Source of the DNA: Halichondria panicea | Lineage: Eukaryota; Porifera; Demospongiae; Suberitida; Halichondriidae | Assembly (NCBI RefSeq): GCF_963675165.1 | Contig: NC_087380.1 | Span: forward strand, 6,146,071 to 6,210,070 | DNA length: 64,000 bases | Reading direction: 5' to 3' | In this document: positions 1 to 11,999 of the stretch, one piece after another | How the letters are laid out: every line of letters starts with the position of its first letter | How positions within the stretch are numbered: the first letter of the stretch is position 1 | The notes under the pieces: generated by a model | What the model was told of the DNA's origin: nothing | The model's input: only the letters and a program-made list of their open reading frames with translations | The model's database searches: none | Translations under genes and position numbers: made by a program

Positions 1-2262
1 ATTACCCGCTATATGGTACTCGACTTAATCTTGTTTTTGGTGACCTCCTTTCTTTGTGTTTAGTAAACTATGTGAAAGCATAGTACATGCATGGCTTTGA
101 TGTGAAACGTGAAGAATTACTGTCATCTTAAACAGGTCATAATATCCTGTGCAATGTACACAATGCTGCATTCATAGAGAGAACCTGCCAGAATGTATCA
201 TCAAAGTAAGGAGAGGGAGTAGCCACTTTCCCTAGATAGTTCAATAACTTCCGCTCTCTGTGAAAATGTTATCCCTACGATACTTATAAAAAAACATTAA
301 GCACAAAATTATAGCTATACGTAGGGTATTCCATATAAGTGTATGTTTAGCCTGCTGATAGCAATTTGCTTACCGACACATGTTTCTAGTTGAATTCATG
401 CTGTTTAAAGTTGAGGTAAATGGCTTCATGCACCTCAACTCAGTTTACATGCCTTGGCATCTATAATAATAGGGGGAGCACATGTATTAGTTATTGCCCA
501 GCCAGAGTGCAACATGCCATATATTGCACGAGGGCGCCTGCAATAACTAACTTGTTGCCCAATGACGTTAAACTCGTCTGACTGGTCATATAAATCGTAA
601 TAAAAGACATGGATATCTCTTAAAGAAATCTACTGCATTTACACACAGTGCAAGTGCATATAATCCAGTGCATTATGCCATATAATGCAGTGCAATAGCA
701 ACATGCCATATACTGAGCACTGGATTGCTTTGATCTGCCCACTCACTGGGCAACAAGTAATCAAAGGAACCTGATAGAAACAGGATACTAGTATAGACTC
801 ACTGCTTGACAGATGTTATTGCTCCATGAAATACTTGAAAGGGGAGCCTTGGGTCTCTCCTATGCAATTGACGTATTAACTGATGATTACATCGAATCAC
901 AATACTCTCAGATTTCAAGCTTGTCCCTCTTAACCTTGAATTGTAATGCATTCATGCATGCATTCCATGCATTGAAATGACGGTGTATAGCGAGATTGTA
1001 TATAGTTTTATATAGGTCTGTGCCAAGCTCATGGAATTAGTACATGGTAATGTTCAGTTATATAGGTGTATATAGTAGTTAACACACGGCCATGTGTTGA
1101 CTGTACATGTATGTATATATACGTATGTTTAGTGACATTTTTCTTTTTGTGGTTGTAGAAATGGCGTGATGGCCATGGTGCCTTTCAGAACATCATTCCA
1201 GCCTCCACTGGAGCAGCCTGGCAAGGCATGTACACTTTAATGTAAACTAACTATACCCACTTAATCTTGTTTGTAGTGACCTTTTTTTGTGTTCAGCAAA
1301 CTATTTTAAACAGCCATACATGCATCTGTATCAATATGTCTTTGATGTGAAACGTGACTGATGTGTGCATGCATGTACGTGAGCTTTACAGCATCAAGTG
1401 AAACAGGTCATATCCTGATATGAACAGCGCTACATTCCTAGAGAGCAACTGCCAAAATGTCTCATCGAAGTAGAGGGGAGGAGAATTCCTAGAGATACGT
1501 ACACTTAACTTAGCCAAGGAATCATTAAAAATACCGTCGTACATGCACAGTTACGTCAAGGCTTACATTTAGAATACAATTACAGGCCTGAGAAAATTGA
1601 AATCTCATTACGTGGATGGGAGTTGTCTCAAAATGCTGGGCCAGGATGGAAGGAATCGTTACAATACTGCATGTTGTTATTCATACATCACGGCTTGCAT
1701 ATATACATCGTGGAATGATTATGCAACAGTGTGATCATGATACGTAGCTAAGGTGATTGAGATTCAGCTGCACATGTGTGTAGACAAACAGTCTGTCCTT
1801 GTACACACGACCAATGTCAATTAAATGGATGTAATATCCAAATTTTTACCTTACATCATTGAATGGTTGAATGCAATAATAAATATAATTATGTTTCTTT
1901 TCACCTTACACAGTGACTGTAAATTGAATAATAGTATTATATCGTCACAAAAATGTAGATCTTTATAATGATGCTATATTATACGATACGGAAGGCCGTG
2001 AGGCTCAAGCTACCTGCTAGCTGTTAATTTCCCATTACAGACCAGACTTAGAATCATATGCCTGGTGAACAGAAGCGAGTCCCTAAATGTTTGCAATTTG
2101 GCATTTAAACTGTAACTAACTCTTTTAACTAGTAACATCCTGTTTAAAGGTGAGTACAGATTTTTCCTAGCTATCGAAATTCCATGAGCATAAGTATACA
2201 CAAAGAATGTAAGCTCCTCAAATTACAATTTGCATGAGCAGATAGTCTCTGGCCTGATGCAT
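1..2262. other. Intergenic spacer upstream of secreted-protein gene 1
   Basis: I see no gene here. The spacer holds non-coding sequence that recurs in diverged form before the second and third gene copies. For example, the stretch at about 1255-1310 around TAGTGACCTCTTTTGTTTG recurs near 20-65, 9275-9330 and 13975-14030. The region immediately upstream of the promoter (2125-2215, CCTGTTTAAAGG to the AGCATAAGTATA stretch) recurs near 10965-11050 and 16690-16780. It is the left part of a tandemly repeated unit. The short open frames are not supported. Confidence 0.6.
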
Positions 2263-2319
2263 GGAGAGCAAAACTTGCATTCTTGTATTACCTAATGTTT
2301 CAATTAAAGTCTATAAAAA
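2263..2319 (+). promoter_or_regulatory. Promoter module of secreted-protein gene 1 (conserved box plus TATA)
   Basis: A conserved box at 2263-2297 beginning GGAGAGCAAAACTTGCATTC and ending TTACCTAATG lies just upstream of a TATA box (TATAAAAAG, 2312-2320). An initiator-like ACTCAGTCAGA follows at about 2333, some 70 bp before the ATG. The box and TATA spacing recur at genes 2 and 3, while the sequence between is more diverged. That pattern suggests a shared cis-regulatory element, though part of the similarity is simply common ancestry of the duplicates. Confidence 0.55.
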
Positions 2320-2407
2320 GAAAGTTTCTTAGACTCAGTCAGATCAAAAGACCTCCAAGACAACTTCTTCGATTACACAACCTATATAAAGCTCACCACT
2401 CTCCGAA

Positions 2408-3116
2408 ATGGCTTCTTCAACCCGACAAATCGTAATGCTCTTTGCAGTAGCTGTACTGCTATTCACCACCTGCAAGGCAGCCCCCATCGTTAAGAGACAA
2501 TCAACTAATGAGTCGGATGCACTCACAAACTATGCTCTGGGACTCATTATTGGAGCTCATATTGCAGTAAGTCACTTCTTGTGTTCAGAGGTTTCTATTG
2601 GCACAGTAGTTTATCAATGCATGTATATGACTTCATTATTTTCTTCTTTAGAATGCCTCACTTGTTGACCGCCTCACAAATCACTCGGCAAACCTCTCAG
2701 AGTCCGCCTTTGGTGCAGTCCGGATCGCTTGTACTCTTCACTCTGGCTACAAGAACATTGACGCTCTCTTACCCAACGACTCTGCTGATGCCTTGATGAG
2801 ACTCATTTCTGAGAACGTCCAAGAAGACGCTTGTGAATTGCTCAAAGAAGAAGTTAGTCCCTCTGTTTTTAGTCTGGATTGTGGGAGTGAGAGTGTGTTT
2901 AGTGATTTGGATGACATCTGTGCTCTCTGGGACTACTCGGTCATGGCTCAGTCAAATGCTGACAACTTAGAGGTTGTCACGGGAACTCGATGCGATTCCG
3001 ATGAGTCTATGAAGATAAAATGTGACGAATGGATTTGCAATCATAATCTTCAAGGCAACAATTCTATTATGAGGGCTAGCCTCACCCCTGAAGAGTGTCC
3101 AGAAGCCACAGTATAA
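2408..3116 (+). CDS. Small secreted cysteine-containing protein, family 1 copy 1
   Basis: This is a two-exon gene: exon 1 2408-2566, a phase-0 GT-AG intron 2567-2651 (GTAAGT / CTTTAG), and exon 2 2652-3116. It encodes about 207 residues. The start MASSTRQIVMLFAVAVLLFT opens a signal peptide ending near CKA-AP, followed directly by a dibasic VKR-Q site. Mature processing at KR would therefore leave an N-terminal Gln. Exon 2 has eight cysteines: RIAC, EDAC, SLDC, DDIC, GTRC, IKC, EWIC and EEC, with the landmark WDYSVM. I do not recognise the family. No membrane segment follows the signal, so it should be secreted. An ATTAAA polyadenylation-like signal lies at 3197. The ATG was chosen because all copies start there, with the signal peptide immediately after. 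Splicing is inferred from identical junctions in all four paralogs. The function is unknown. Confidence 0.85.
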
Positions 3117-3298
3117 ATTGTCATCAGTGATCAAAATTGCAATAATTTAATCAGCAGGACTGTGCCAACCGATATGTTTTCCCTGTTGTTAGAACAATTA
3201 AAGTGTGTATAATTAATTTTTATTTCTGTGCTATGGAATAGTTATCAGAATTTCATTGAATGACATTGTAGCTTATCTGAATTTAGCTTGTCTGCATG

Positions 3299-4338
3299 CA
3301 GAGGAGGTACGACACTCGGTTAAGCTCACCTGGCTGCTATTTCTTGATTGAGTTTTATGCTCTAAACTTGTCTCTTTATGGCGCTTACTTGCCACCAGCT
3401 GAATGTCGTCATTGGATTTAACGACTTCTTTGCTTGCCTTCAGTGAATCTGTTGTAGGCTAGTATAGCTAGAGTTTTACAAGTAGAGGATTAGATTTGTT
3501 GTAAGAACCAAAACTTAGATGTTGATATGCCTCGGTGCGCATGCGCAAGCGAGGTATACAGTTGTTTACGTGTTTGTGTGTCTGTGTGTGTGTGTAGACC
3601 GCTACAGCTGCTCAAGGATGAATCAAGTGCAAGTAAGAGTTTCTATAGGCTTCTAGTCATGTTTACTTGGATTTTAATTCGTGGATTTGCAAAATAATGC
3701 TTTGTTCTCGAGTTATGCCTAGTTTTGCTTACTTGGAATGCTATTGCAGCCTTTTCAGAAGAGTCCGTAGCAAAACTTGTTCACCGAGTGTTACTACTCT
3801 ACTTAGTAGTTAGCTGTACATTAGAAAGCTAGCTATTGGTAGCTGCAAGAGTGAGCAGAGCTAGAGAGCTGCAAGGCTCTGCTGACTTGCAGCCATAATT
3901 TTAGACTTGAACTTTTGGCATCGATCGCTTTTAACAACAATCATGGTTGATCATTACCCACCATTTTCATGCAAAGATGTCCATCATGATAATTATAATC
4001 AATGTGTGTATAAAAGCTAGCTATTAGTAGTTTTATGTTATGTAGCTTTGGCACCTCCACCGAGGCATCAGCACCCGCGGTGCTTTCATTAAAACAGAAT
4101 TACACTAATATTTCAAAATCTTAGTGGTGGTTGAAATTGGTTGAAAAGCTATTTCACATCAGCATAAGCCCAACAATCAACCAGCCTGATCGTAGAACGT
4201 CAAGTGTATTTCTTGAAAGATACACGCCAAAAATTAAAATTATATATCCACTATCGAAGTATACACAGTCTTGAATGATATTTATACAAGTTAATGAGTC
4301 TTTTTGACAGGTCATGTGACCGTGTCGTACCTCCTCTG
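3299..4338. mobile_element. hAT-like non-autonomous element with target duplication
   Basis: The termini match as inverted repeats: CAGAGGAGGTACGACAC at 3299 and its complement ending at 4338. They are flanked by the direct repeat GTCTGCATG at 3290-3298 and 4339-4347. The paralogous spacer behind gene 2 has a single GTCTGCATG (12148-12156) with no element, so it is an empty site. The CAGAGG-type terminus and 8-9 bp target duplication fit hAT-type elements. Inside lies a different repeat with CCTCGGTGCGC at 3531 and its counterpart near 4059. There is no transposase frame. Confidence 0.75.
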
Positions 4339-4347
4339 GTCTGCATG

Positions 4348-5803
4348 ATTGTGTTTTGCATGGATAGGTGTGTCACAGTGTTTACAGTAAGCTCTCACAC
4401 TTAGCAACACACTGACCTAGTTGCTGCGGTGTAGATTATCTGCACTTGCTACATGTACATGTATTAGTGGATAGGTCAGACTCCCCCTGCCTTATAACGT
4501 GGTCAGTTGATATGTACATTAATTGTGTAATTGTTAGGCCTGTGCAAATATTCACCTATTATTCAAATTTTTATTCGCACTGGATCCGCCTATTATTCAA
4601 ATTGATGACACCTATTACTCAAATCATTCAACATACGCAGCAGCGAAATAAAACACCTATAAATTATATGGCACCAAAAAGTGGGATTAAGTCATTAATT
4701 TCAGCAGCGAAATAACAAACTTTATTTAGCACACAAAATGTGGTTTCAACATTGATTGTTACTGCCATGTAAAATGTGGGCGTGTTCTGAGCTACTGCGC
4801 ATGTGCAACTCAATTAAACTATTTTCACAGTGGTACCTATTATTTAAATTATAAAAAAGACTGCCTATTATTCAAAATATTATTCCGGAATATTTGGCAC
4901 AGGTCTAGTAATCGTGCATAGAGCAGTTTCTATAACCCAGCTATATTTGATATTTCAATGGTATAGTTATCTTGAAATGTTGTGGGTCCATGCATGCAGG
5001 TTGCTTTCTGTATATCTCCAAATCGATCAAATTTACTACAGTGATAGCACAGGTGTCATCACTTCATCTTTCGTATACACTATAAGGACTTAATTAAAGA
5101 ATTCAGTGTAGCACTGACCATTTATGAGCGAGTTACATTTGGCAACTTTGCAAGTGCTTATACCATGCATGCATGCACCTCACAGATGTTTGAAAAAACT
5201 TCTCACTGCAATGCGTTTACTATAACGTTATAGGCACTGAAGGTGCATTACAGTGTAGTTATAAAATAACATGATTTGGAAGTTAGTGTAGGGGCCACAA
5301 ACACTCAAGCATGTATACACAAAAGGATGATATTTCAATTATAATAACAAGCTGCAGTATTATGATTTGTTTGCCAACTGTGTTATGATTTGGAAGCTAT
5401 TGTAAGAGCTATTGCAATTATAACAAGCAGTATCATGTATGGTTTGTTTTGCCAACTGCTTGGGATACAAACTATAGTGTGCGTTACATTAAACCAAGCA
5501 ATAGCCATTGCATATTCAAATTTCTCATTGTTTAATGCTCTCATATTCAGTCACTTTAGCAACTATAATAATTATTGGCAACAACATGGTTGAGATAATT
5601 ATAATAATAGTGAGTGATTTGATATAGTTGACAGAAATATGCTATAGCTGGCTTCATACGACCATGCACCTATAATTAATGATTATGTGATATGCAATGG
5701 CTGTACTATAGATCTGTCTTCGAAGTTTGAAGTGGCCTAGCTATATGCATACATGTATAGTTAACCATGCATCCTATGCATTGTACTGGTATATGTAATA
5801 GTT
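4348..5803. other. Non-coding spacer behind gene 1
   Basis: No gene is seen. Parts match the spacer behind gene 2: 4380-4440 with 12170-12230, and 4915-5060 with 12245-12400. Sequence near 5390-5600 recurs near 13520-13700 and 17950-18110. This supports a tandem duplication of gene plus spacer. Confidence 0.5.
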
Positions 5804-5884
5804 GTACCATGGATATCAAGGGTGTATTGGATTTGTACTGCACGAGGTTGTACAATAACAATACACCCTTGATATCCATGGTAC
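5804..5884. repeat. Perfect 25-bp-arm hairpin
   Basis: The arm GTACCATGGATATCAAGGGT and on to 5828 is exactly complementary to 5860-5884, with a 31-nt loop. The total of 81 nt is the size of a small-RNA precursor hairpin, but the sequence could equally be a tiny MITE. No coding frame uses it. Confidence 0.7.
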
Positions 5885-6203
5885 AGGTAGCTTGTACTAT
5901 GAACACATATTGCAATTAGAAGCTGTTATCCAACCCAACAACTAAGTAGTAGTAAACACTCTTTGATCTCTGCCGTGCATGCACTGTGCACATTTTGTGT
6001 GTGTGTGTGTGTGCTTGCACTTGACAAACCACATTTACAACTTCAGTCTTCAGACAACCCACTTCCAATAGGATCCGGTAGTTTTATTGAATGTGATTGG
6101 ATACTGAACAATTGATTGTCACAATTTGATCCAAGTGTTTCTTAGATCATGTTTGTCATAAATACTGCAATCTGATTGGTTAGAGGAAATGTTCTATCCA
6201 ATT

Positions 6204-6286
6204 TAGAAAATCATATACTTCAATAGAAAATCATGTACTTCAATAGAAAATCATGTACTTCACTTAGAAAATCATGTAGCAAAGAT
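6204..6286. repeat. 20-bp tandem repeat, about 3.5 units
   Basis: The unit AGAAAATCATGTACTTCAAT repeats with few changes. It lies in an AT-rich stretch with scattered ATCTGATTGG motifs before a MITE-like inverted repeat. Confidence 0.7.
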
Positions 6287-6347
6287 TAGATAAGAACATT
6301 CAAATCTGATTGGCTAAATACTCATGGTTGCTATGATCTAAAATGCT

Positions 6348-6478
6348 TAGACACTGTTTAGGAAGTTTCCACATGATTTAGAAGTCCTCAGGGCTAGTAG
6401 AACCCTCACTGCGTTCGGGATACTACAACCAGCCCTTTGGGCTTCTAAATCATGTAGAAACTTCCTAAACAGTGTCTA
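6348..6478. repeat. Short inverted-repeat element (MITE-like)
   Basis: The left arm, starting TAGACACTGTTTAGGAAG at 6348, pairs with the right arm ending CTTCCTAAACAGTGTCTA at 6478. The arms are about 45 bp with few mismatches around a roughly 40-bp centre. There is no coding content. Confidence 0.7.
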
Positions 6479-9400
6479 ACTATTATATAGTAGTTTTGTA
6501 TAAAAGAGAGAGCCCTTTAAGGGTGGAGGGTGGGCTTTAGGCTCACTACAAGCAAGCCAATGTACATGGGATTTGTACCTGGAGTATCCTGAGAGTTTGA
6601 ATGGATATTCCTTAGTGTCAGAGCACATCATGGCACAAATATATATTTGTATACTGTGTTCTACTCTGCTGCGTCTTTGCCTGGTACAGCAAATGTGGCG
6701 TGATTAGATAATGGTTGTGTTTGTAAATTTAGTGCATAGCTAAGAAGAGAATTAAATATGAGTGTTGTGAGTGTAATGTGTATGTCTTGTATCCAATTCA
6801 TCACTCAGGTCGTTTGTGCTCATTTGAGGCTAACTAACTCATAGAACAAACTGTCTGCAGTGCTGCAGAGGAACTCTTCAATCTACCCAGAGGAAGTAGC
6901 TTGTAACTCACAAAGAGAGTTTCCCTTTAAACTATTCATCTACCTACCATGCATGAATGCGGCTGAAGTATAGTTGTCATTATACTAAGTTTGTGAGGTG
7001 AGTGATAGAAGGAAGTGGTTGTAATTGGCTGTGGGCCTTTTTGTGTGTGTGGAAGTGGTTGAGAATATGTATACGCATAATGATAGACTCTGTTGTGGAT
7101 GTGGTTAGGGTTTGTGATTTTCCCTGAATATTGGTTCTTGATAGGCCTCTATAACTATAACTATCTTGTTCAATCTCAGCTAAATCGCCGGATTCACGTG
7201 CAGATTTGTGCAACATGCAATTGCGTAGGCAGAGGGGGGCTGACGGGGCTAGAGCCCCCCCCCCTCCCTTTTGTGTTCCATCAACTCCAACTTAACTCAA
7301 TCACTATGATCTGTCAATCTTTTCTGCACTGTACTGCATGCATAGTTACTAGAATGATGTCATGCAATTGAAATGTGGGCAGGGCTATCTGATGCGCATG
7401 CTTACTGCTGTGGAAAAGTGACACTAGATAAAAACTGCGTCAAATTACTCAAGACTTGTAACTGCAGGATAACACCTATAAGTATATCAAGCATGACAAG
7501 GTTAGTAGCAAACTGCAGCGTACATGCACGCTGGCTACCCGCCTACCCGCCACATAACATCTCGGGGGGGCCCTCAAATTTTAAAACTGACGAAAACAGG
7601 CGAGGGGCCCACCTTTCGAACTCCAGTTAAAGGGGGATTTTGCGCCTTCTTTAAGAACCCCCATGCCCATTATAGCGACGGGGGCGCTCCTAAACATGGC
7701 GAAGTGGTTGTACTCTGTCATGCATTTTATAGGCTTGAATGGGATTTCCCACTCCTGTTGTGTATGCGCACAAACGGCGGACAGCCATCAATGTGTTGAG
7801 GCCGTCTCCGATAACTTGAATATCTTTACATGAACACGTGTTTTCGATTTCACTATCAAGGCACCTGCCTACAACCACCGTACAAAATTAAATGCATGGT
7901 AAATGCTCAGTATTATACCTTAGGTTAGCCATAAAAATTATAGCCTCAGTTACGAAAATTTAACAGTTGCACTCGGTAGGCCGAAATGCACTGTTCTAAA
8001 ATAAAGAAGGGATAGCTTTATAGACATGTGCTTTGAATCTGAAAGATTTCGCTCTGTTAACTGCCATGTATTACTGCCACACTCAGTTGTAGTCAATAAT
8101 AGTTTCACTTGCAACACTGTAATTAGCAATGGAGCCGGCTTGTGCTAGAGATATAGCTTTGTAATGTGTGTTTAGCCTGCATGGCTGATAGCAATTTGCT
8201 ATACTGACCCTAAATGTAGCTCAACGTTGAATGTGTGTATGGATTAATTGTTTCTGTGTTTCGCGAGTTGTATTTATGCCTTAATAATATAATTATGCGA
8301 CCTTGGGCCTTCTTAAGTGTTTGACTCTCCAATCGAGATCACAGCTTATTATGATATCATAACATGGCAATTGCATGAATTGGTCAAATTATAAGATGAA
8401 AAGATTACCATTATCATTATATATAGGCGTTCTTGTTATTAGGTAAATGGCGTCATGTTCATCTTCATCTCAACCTAGTTTATCCTTTCGAGCAGTATGG
8501 AACCTGTATAGACAAGGGTACTGCATTAAGGTCACTGAGGTCACTGCATGACAGATGCTATTGCTCCATGAAATATGGAAGGGGAGCCTTGGGCCTCTCC
8601 CATTCAAGTGACGCATTACAGTCTGATGATTACAAACCGAATCACAATACATGCAGGTTTAGAATTTGCTGTATGCCTCTGTGTTGAGCAGATTATATAT
8701 ATATTATATAGTATCTATATGAGTATTATAGTATCTATTAGGGAGATATAACCCATATAATCATGCATGCATGGCCATGCAATAGCCTATAATTTATGAA
8801 ATGTAAAGTTGTACCCCATAGCTCCTTGATGTTGTATATTAATTGCAATGCACTATTTCTAGCAAGGGTCACTATAAAATTAATTATGTTTTCAAATCTG
8901 AAGGGTTCGCTATTGACTGTTGTTAGGCTTCCTGTAGACTACCATGCATTACTGCCGCAGTCGATTTTATCCTAAAGCTGATAACTCTTCCCAAGAAGAA
9001 GGGTAATGAAATTAACAATTTCATTTGCAATGCTGTAAATCAGCATGGGGGCCGATACCCTTAGTCCTAGATACCAGTTGGGTATACGGAAGGGTGCAGT
9101 GTATAGTATAGTGAGTCCTTGATTCTTATTAACTCTCCATGAGCAAATTAAGTGGTTTGTTTTTCTCCCATACATTCCCCATTAAACGACCTCGTAACAT
9201 CAAATACACTTGCAGACATTTTTGTTTATTTCTCACAGCACTATAAACTGTACATGTATAGTTATGCAAACTGACTATACCCACTCCATTTTGTTTTTAG
9301 TGACCTCTTTTGTTTGTGTTCAGCAAAGTATGTGAAACAGCCATCTGTTAAAGCATGGCTTTGATGTGAGATGTTATAAAGTGTATAATTATTATGCGTA

Positions 9401-11098
9401 TCAGATCATATCCTGTGCAATATACACTATCTTTGAACAATGCTGCATTCTTAGAGAGCACCTGCTAAACTTCCTCACATCAAAGTTGAGGGTGTATGCA
9501 CTTCCCTAGAAATAGACTTAGCCAGGATGTAAAGAATCGTTAAAAATGCTGCCATGCATGCGTGCACACTCATGCACGTCAAGGCTCACATTTAGTAGCT
9601 GACAGACCTAGAACAATTGCATATTATAGAGAGAATCTCATTACGAACTGTGTCAAAATGCGGAGAAAGAATCGGTACAATACTGGTGTTATTCATACAT
9701 CAAGGCTTGCATAGTTCTATATTGATGATGCAACAGTGTGATCATGATACATAGTTAAGTGGCAGGAACGTGTAAGTAGTTGACGATTGATATTCAACGA
9801 TTTTAATGCCCTCTATCATAATAATTATACACATGTTTGTAGACAAAGAGGGCTGTCCCTGCACACACGAACAATGGTTGGTATAGATTCCTATACAGTT
9901 GGTGGAATTCCCAATATTTTGTATGATCATTGTTTTTGGTGATTCTTGTACCTATCCATCATGTTGTTTGTTTGATCATTGACTTGAACACGTTAAAGGA
10001 ATGGTTTGCTGGAAATGGATACGTTTCAATGTTTACCCTATATCATTGTATGTTTATGAATGTGTGCATGCAACTACTAATTATGCTACAGGCTGAAAAC
10101 AAAATTAATCATGCCTAACTATACCTCATATTGCAATCTTCAAGTTTTAGAAATGATCTTGTTACAAAGGCAAATGTACACAGAGTATACATATTATGTC
10201 GTCGCAAATAGAAGTATGTATAATATACGTCAATTGTACTATGATTCAATAGTAATTTATGTGCAAATAATACTTCAACAACATATTATAGTATAATTAT
10301 AATTAGCTATACGTCATTGTATCAACGGATTATTCCTTAATATATATACATAACACATATCAAGCTTAGTTTAGCCAGATGCCGCTCACAGCTCACATGC
10401 AGCTAATGCACAACCTCTAAAGATACTTTCTATAGGATGCATTGCAAATGGAATGTACGTGAGTTTTTGACTGCAGGCTATAAGTTATAATGGTAGGGAA
10501 ACTAGAAACTCCCACGGTCAATGGGTTATCTTGTGAATGGTATAATTGCATATACTAACTCATTTTTATGGGTTTTGCTTACATTCTGGAGCATGCATGA
10601 TCATTTGTGTTGCATGCATGTGGCAAACCGTGCATGCATGTGGGTGCTTTATAAGCTAAACTGAATATACCTATTCAGCAGCTGTTTTTAAACTGGACAA
10701 CATCGAACGAGGGACACTATTCATGCAGGCAGAGTATTATAGGCTATCAGGTGTATTATTTGTGTACATCAGCGTGCGCATGCACCTGTCTTATTGGCAT
10801 AATTTATAGAAGTAGCCAATTTCTATCATTACAGCTGCTGTTTAGTGTCTCAACCTGTCTCTACCCTAACTATAATGTCTGCAATTTTATCTTGCATTGG
10901 TATTTGTAATAGCAAGAACTATAGGATATCTGAAACAGAAGCTTTAAAAGAAGCTCTCATAGTAATATCCTGTTTAAAGGTTGAGTACAGATTTTTCATC
11001 AAAATGTTCCATGGTTACCACTGTGAAAATGGAATTCCATTAGCATGAGTACAAAGAATGTAATACAATATACAGGTATAGTCTCTGGCCTGGTGCAT
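6479..11098. other. Long non-coding spacer between genes 1 and 2
   Basis: I find no supported gene. Open frames between 7093 and 7800 have low-complexity composition and no homology I recognise. The stretch at about 8160-8480 resembles 345-465, and 9050-9480 resembles 13790-14180, so both are copies of the tandemly repeated spacer. A G-rich and C-rich pair (about 7230-7265 and 7562-7572) and a TA-rich patch near 8695-8710 are simple-sequence features. Confidence 0.5.
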
Positions 11099-11210
11099 GG
11101 AGAGCAAAACTTGCATTCTTCTATTACCTAATGCTACAAGCTAGGGTGCATGGAGAGCAAAACTTGCATTCTTGTATTACCTAATGCTACAAATAGAGTA
11201 TATAAAAAGA
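11099..11210 (+). promoter_or_regulatory. Promoter of secreted-protein gene 2 with the conserved box duplicated
   Basis: The conserved box beginning GGAGAGCAAAACTTGCATTC occurs twice in direct orientation, at 11099-11133 and 11152-11186. It is followed by the TATA box TATAAAAAGA at 11201 and the initiator-like ACTCAGTCAGACC. Genes 1 and 3 carry one box each. Confidence 0.55.
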
Positions 11211-11295
11211 AGTTCTTAGACTCAGTCAGACCAAAAGACCTCCAAGAAAACAACTTCTTCAATCGCACAGCCTATAAAGCTCACCACTCTCCGAA

Positions 11296-11999
11296 ATGGC
11301 TTCTTCAACCCGACATATTGTAATGCTCTTTGCAGCAGCTGTACTGCTATTCACCACCTGCAAGGCAGCCCCCATCGTTAAGAGACAATCAACTAATGAG
11401 TCGGACGCACTCACAAACTATGCTCTGGGAATGATTATTGGAGCTCATATTGCAGTAAGTTACTACAAATAATTTTTTGAGAGGTTTCTACTGATGGCAC
11501 AGTATTATGACCAACATCTTCATTTCTTCTTTAGAATGCCTCACTTGTTGATCGCCTCACAAATCACTCGGCAAACATCTCAGAGTCTGCCTTTAGTGCA
11601 GTCCGGATCGCTTGTACTCTCCACTCTGGCTACAAGAACATTAACGCTCTCTCACCCAACGACTCTGCTGACGCCTTGATTATACTCATTTCTGAGAAGA
11701 TCCAAGAAGACGCTTGTGAATTGCTCAAGGAAGAAGTTGGTCCCTCTGTTTTTAGTCTGGATTGTGGGAGTGAGAGTGTGTTTAGTGATTTGGACGACAT
11801 CTGTGCTCTCTGGGACTACTCGGTCATGGCTCAGTCAAATGCCGACAATTTAGAGGTTGTCACGGGAACTCGATGTGATTCCGATGAGTCTATGAAGGTA
11901 AAATGTAACGAATGGATTTGCAATCATAATCTTCAAGACAACGATTCTATTATGAGGGCTAGCCTCACCCCTGAAGAGTGTCCAGAAGCCACAGTATAA
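11296..11999 (+). CDS. Small secreted cysteine-containing protein, family 1 copy 2
   Basis: The two exons 11296-11454 and 11535-11999 have the same phase-0 splice sites as copy 1 (GTAAGT donor, TTTAG acceptor) and encode about 207 residues. The signal peptide, the VKR-Q dibasic site and all eight exon-2 cysteines are present. Compared with copy 1 there are only scattered substitutions, for example LIILISEKIQED where copy 1 has LMRLISENVQED. The reading frame is undamaged, so the gene is probably functional. Copies 2 and 3 are closer to each other than to copy 1. The 3' flank has ATTAAA at 12074. It is predicted to be secreted, with unknown function. The neighbours are only paralogs and repeats. 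Confidence 0.85.

Noticed and set aside
7093-7800. Overlapping 85-92 codon frames
   Set aside because: No homology, no shared frame in the paralogous spacers, and G/C runs typical of repeats.
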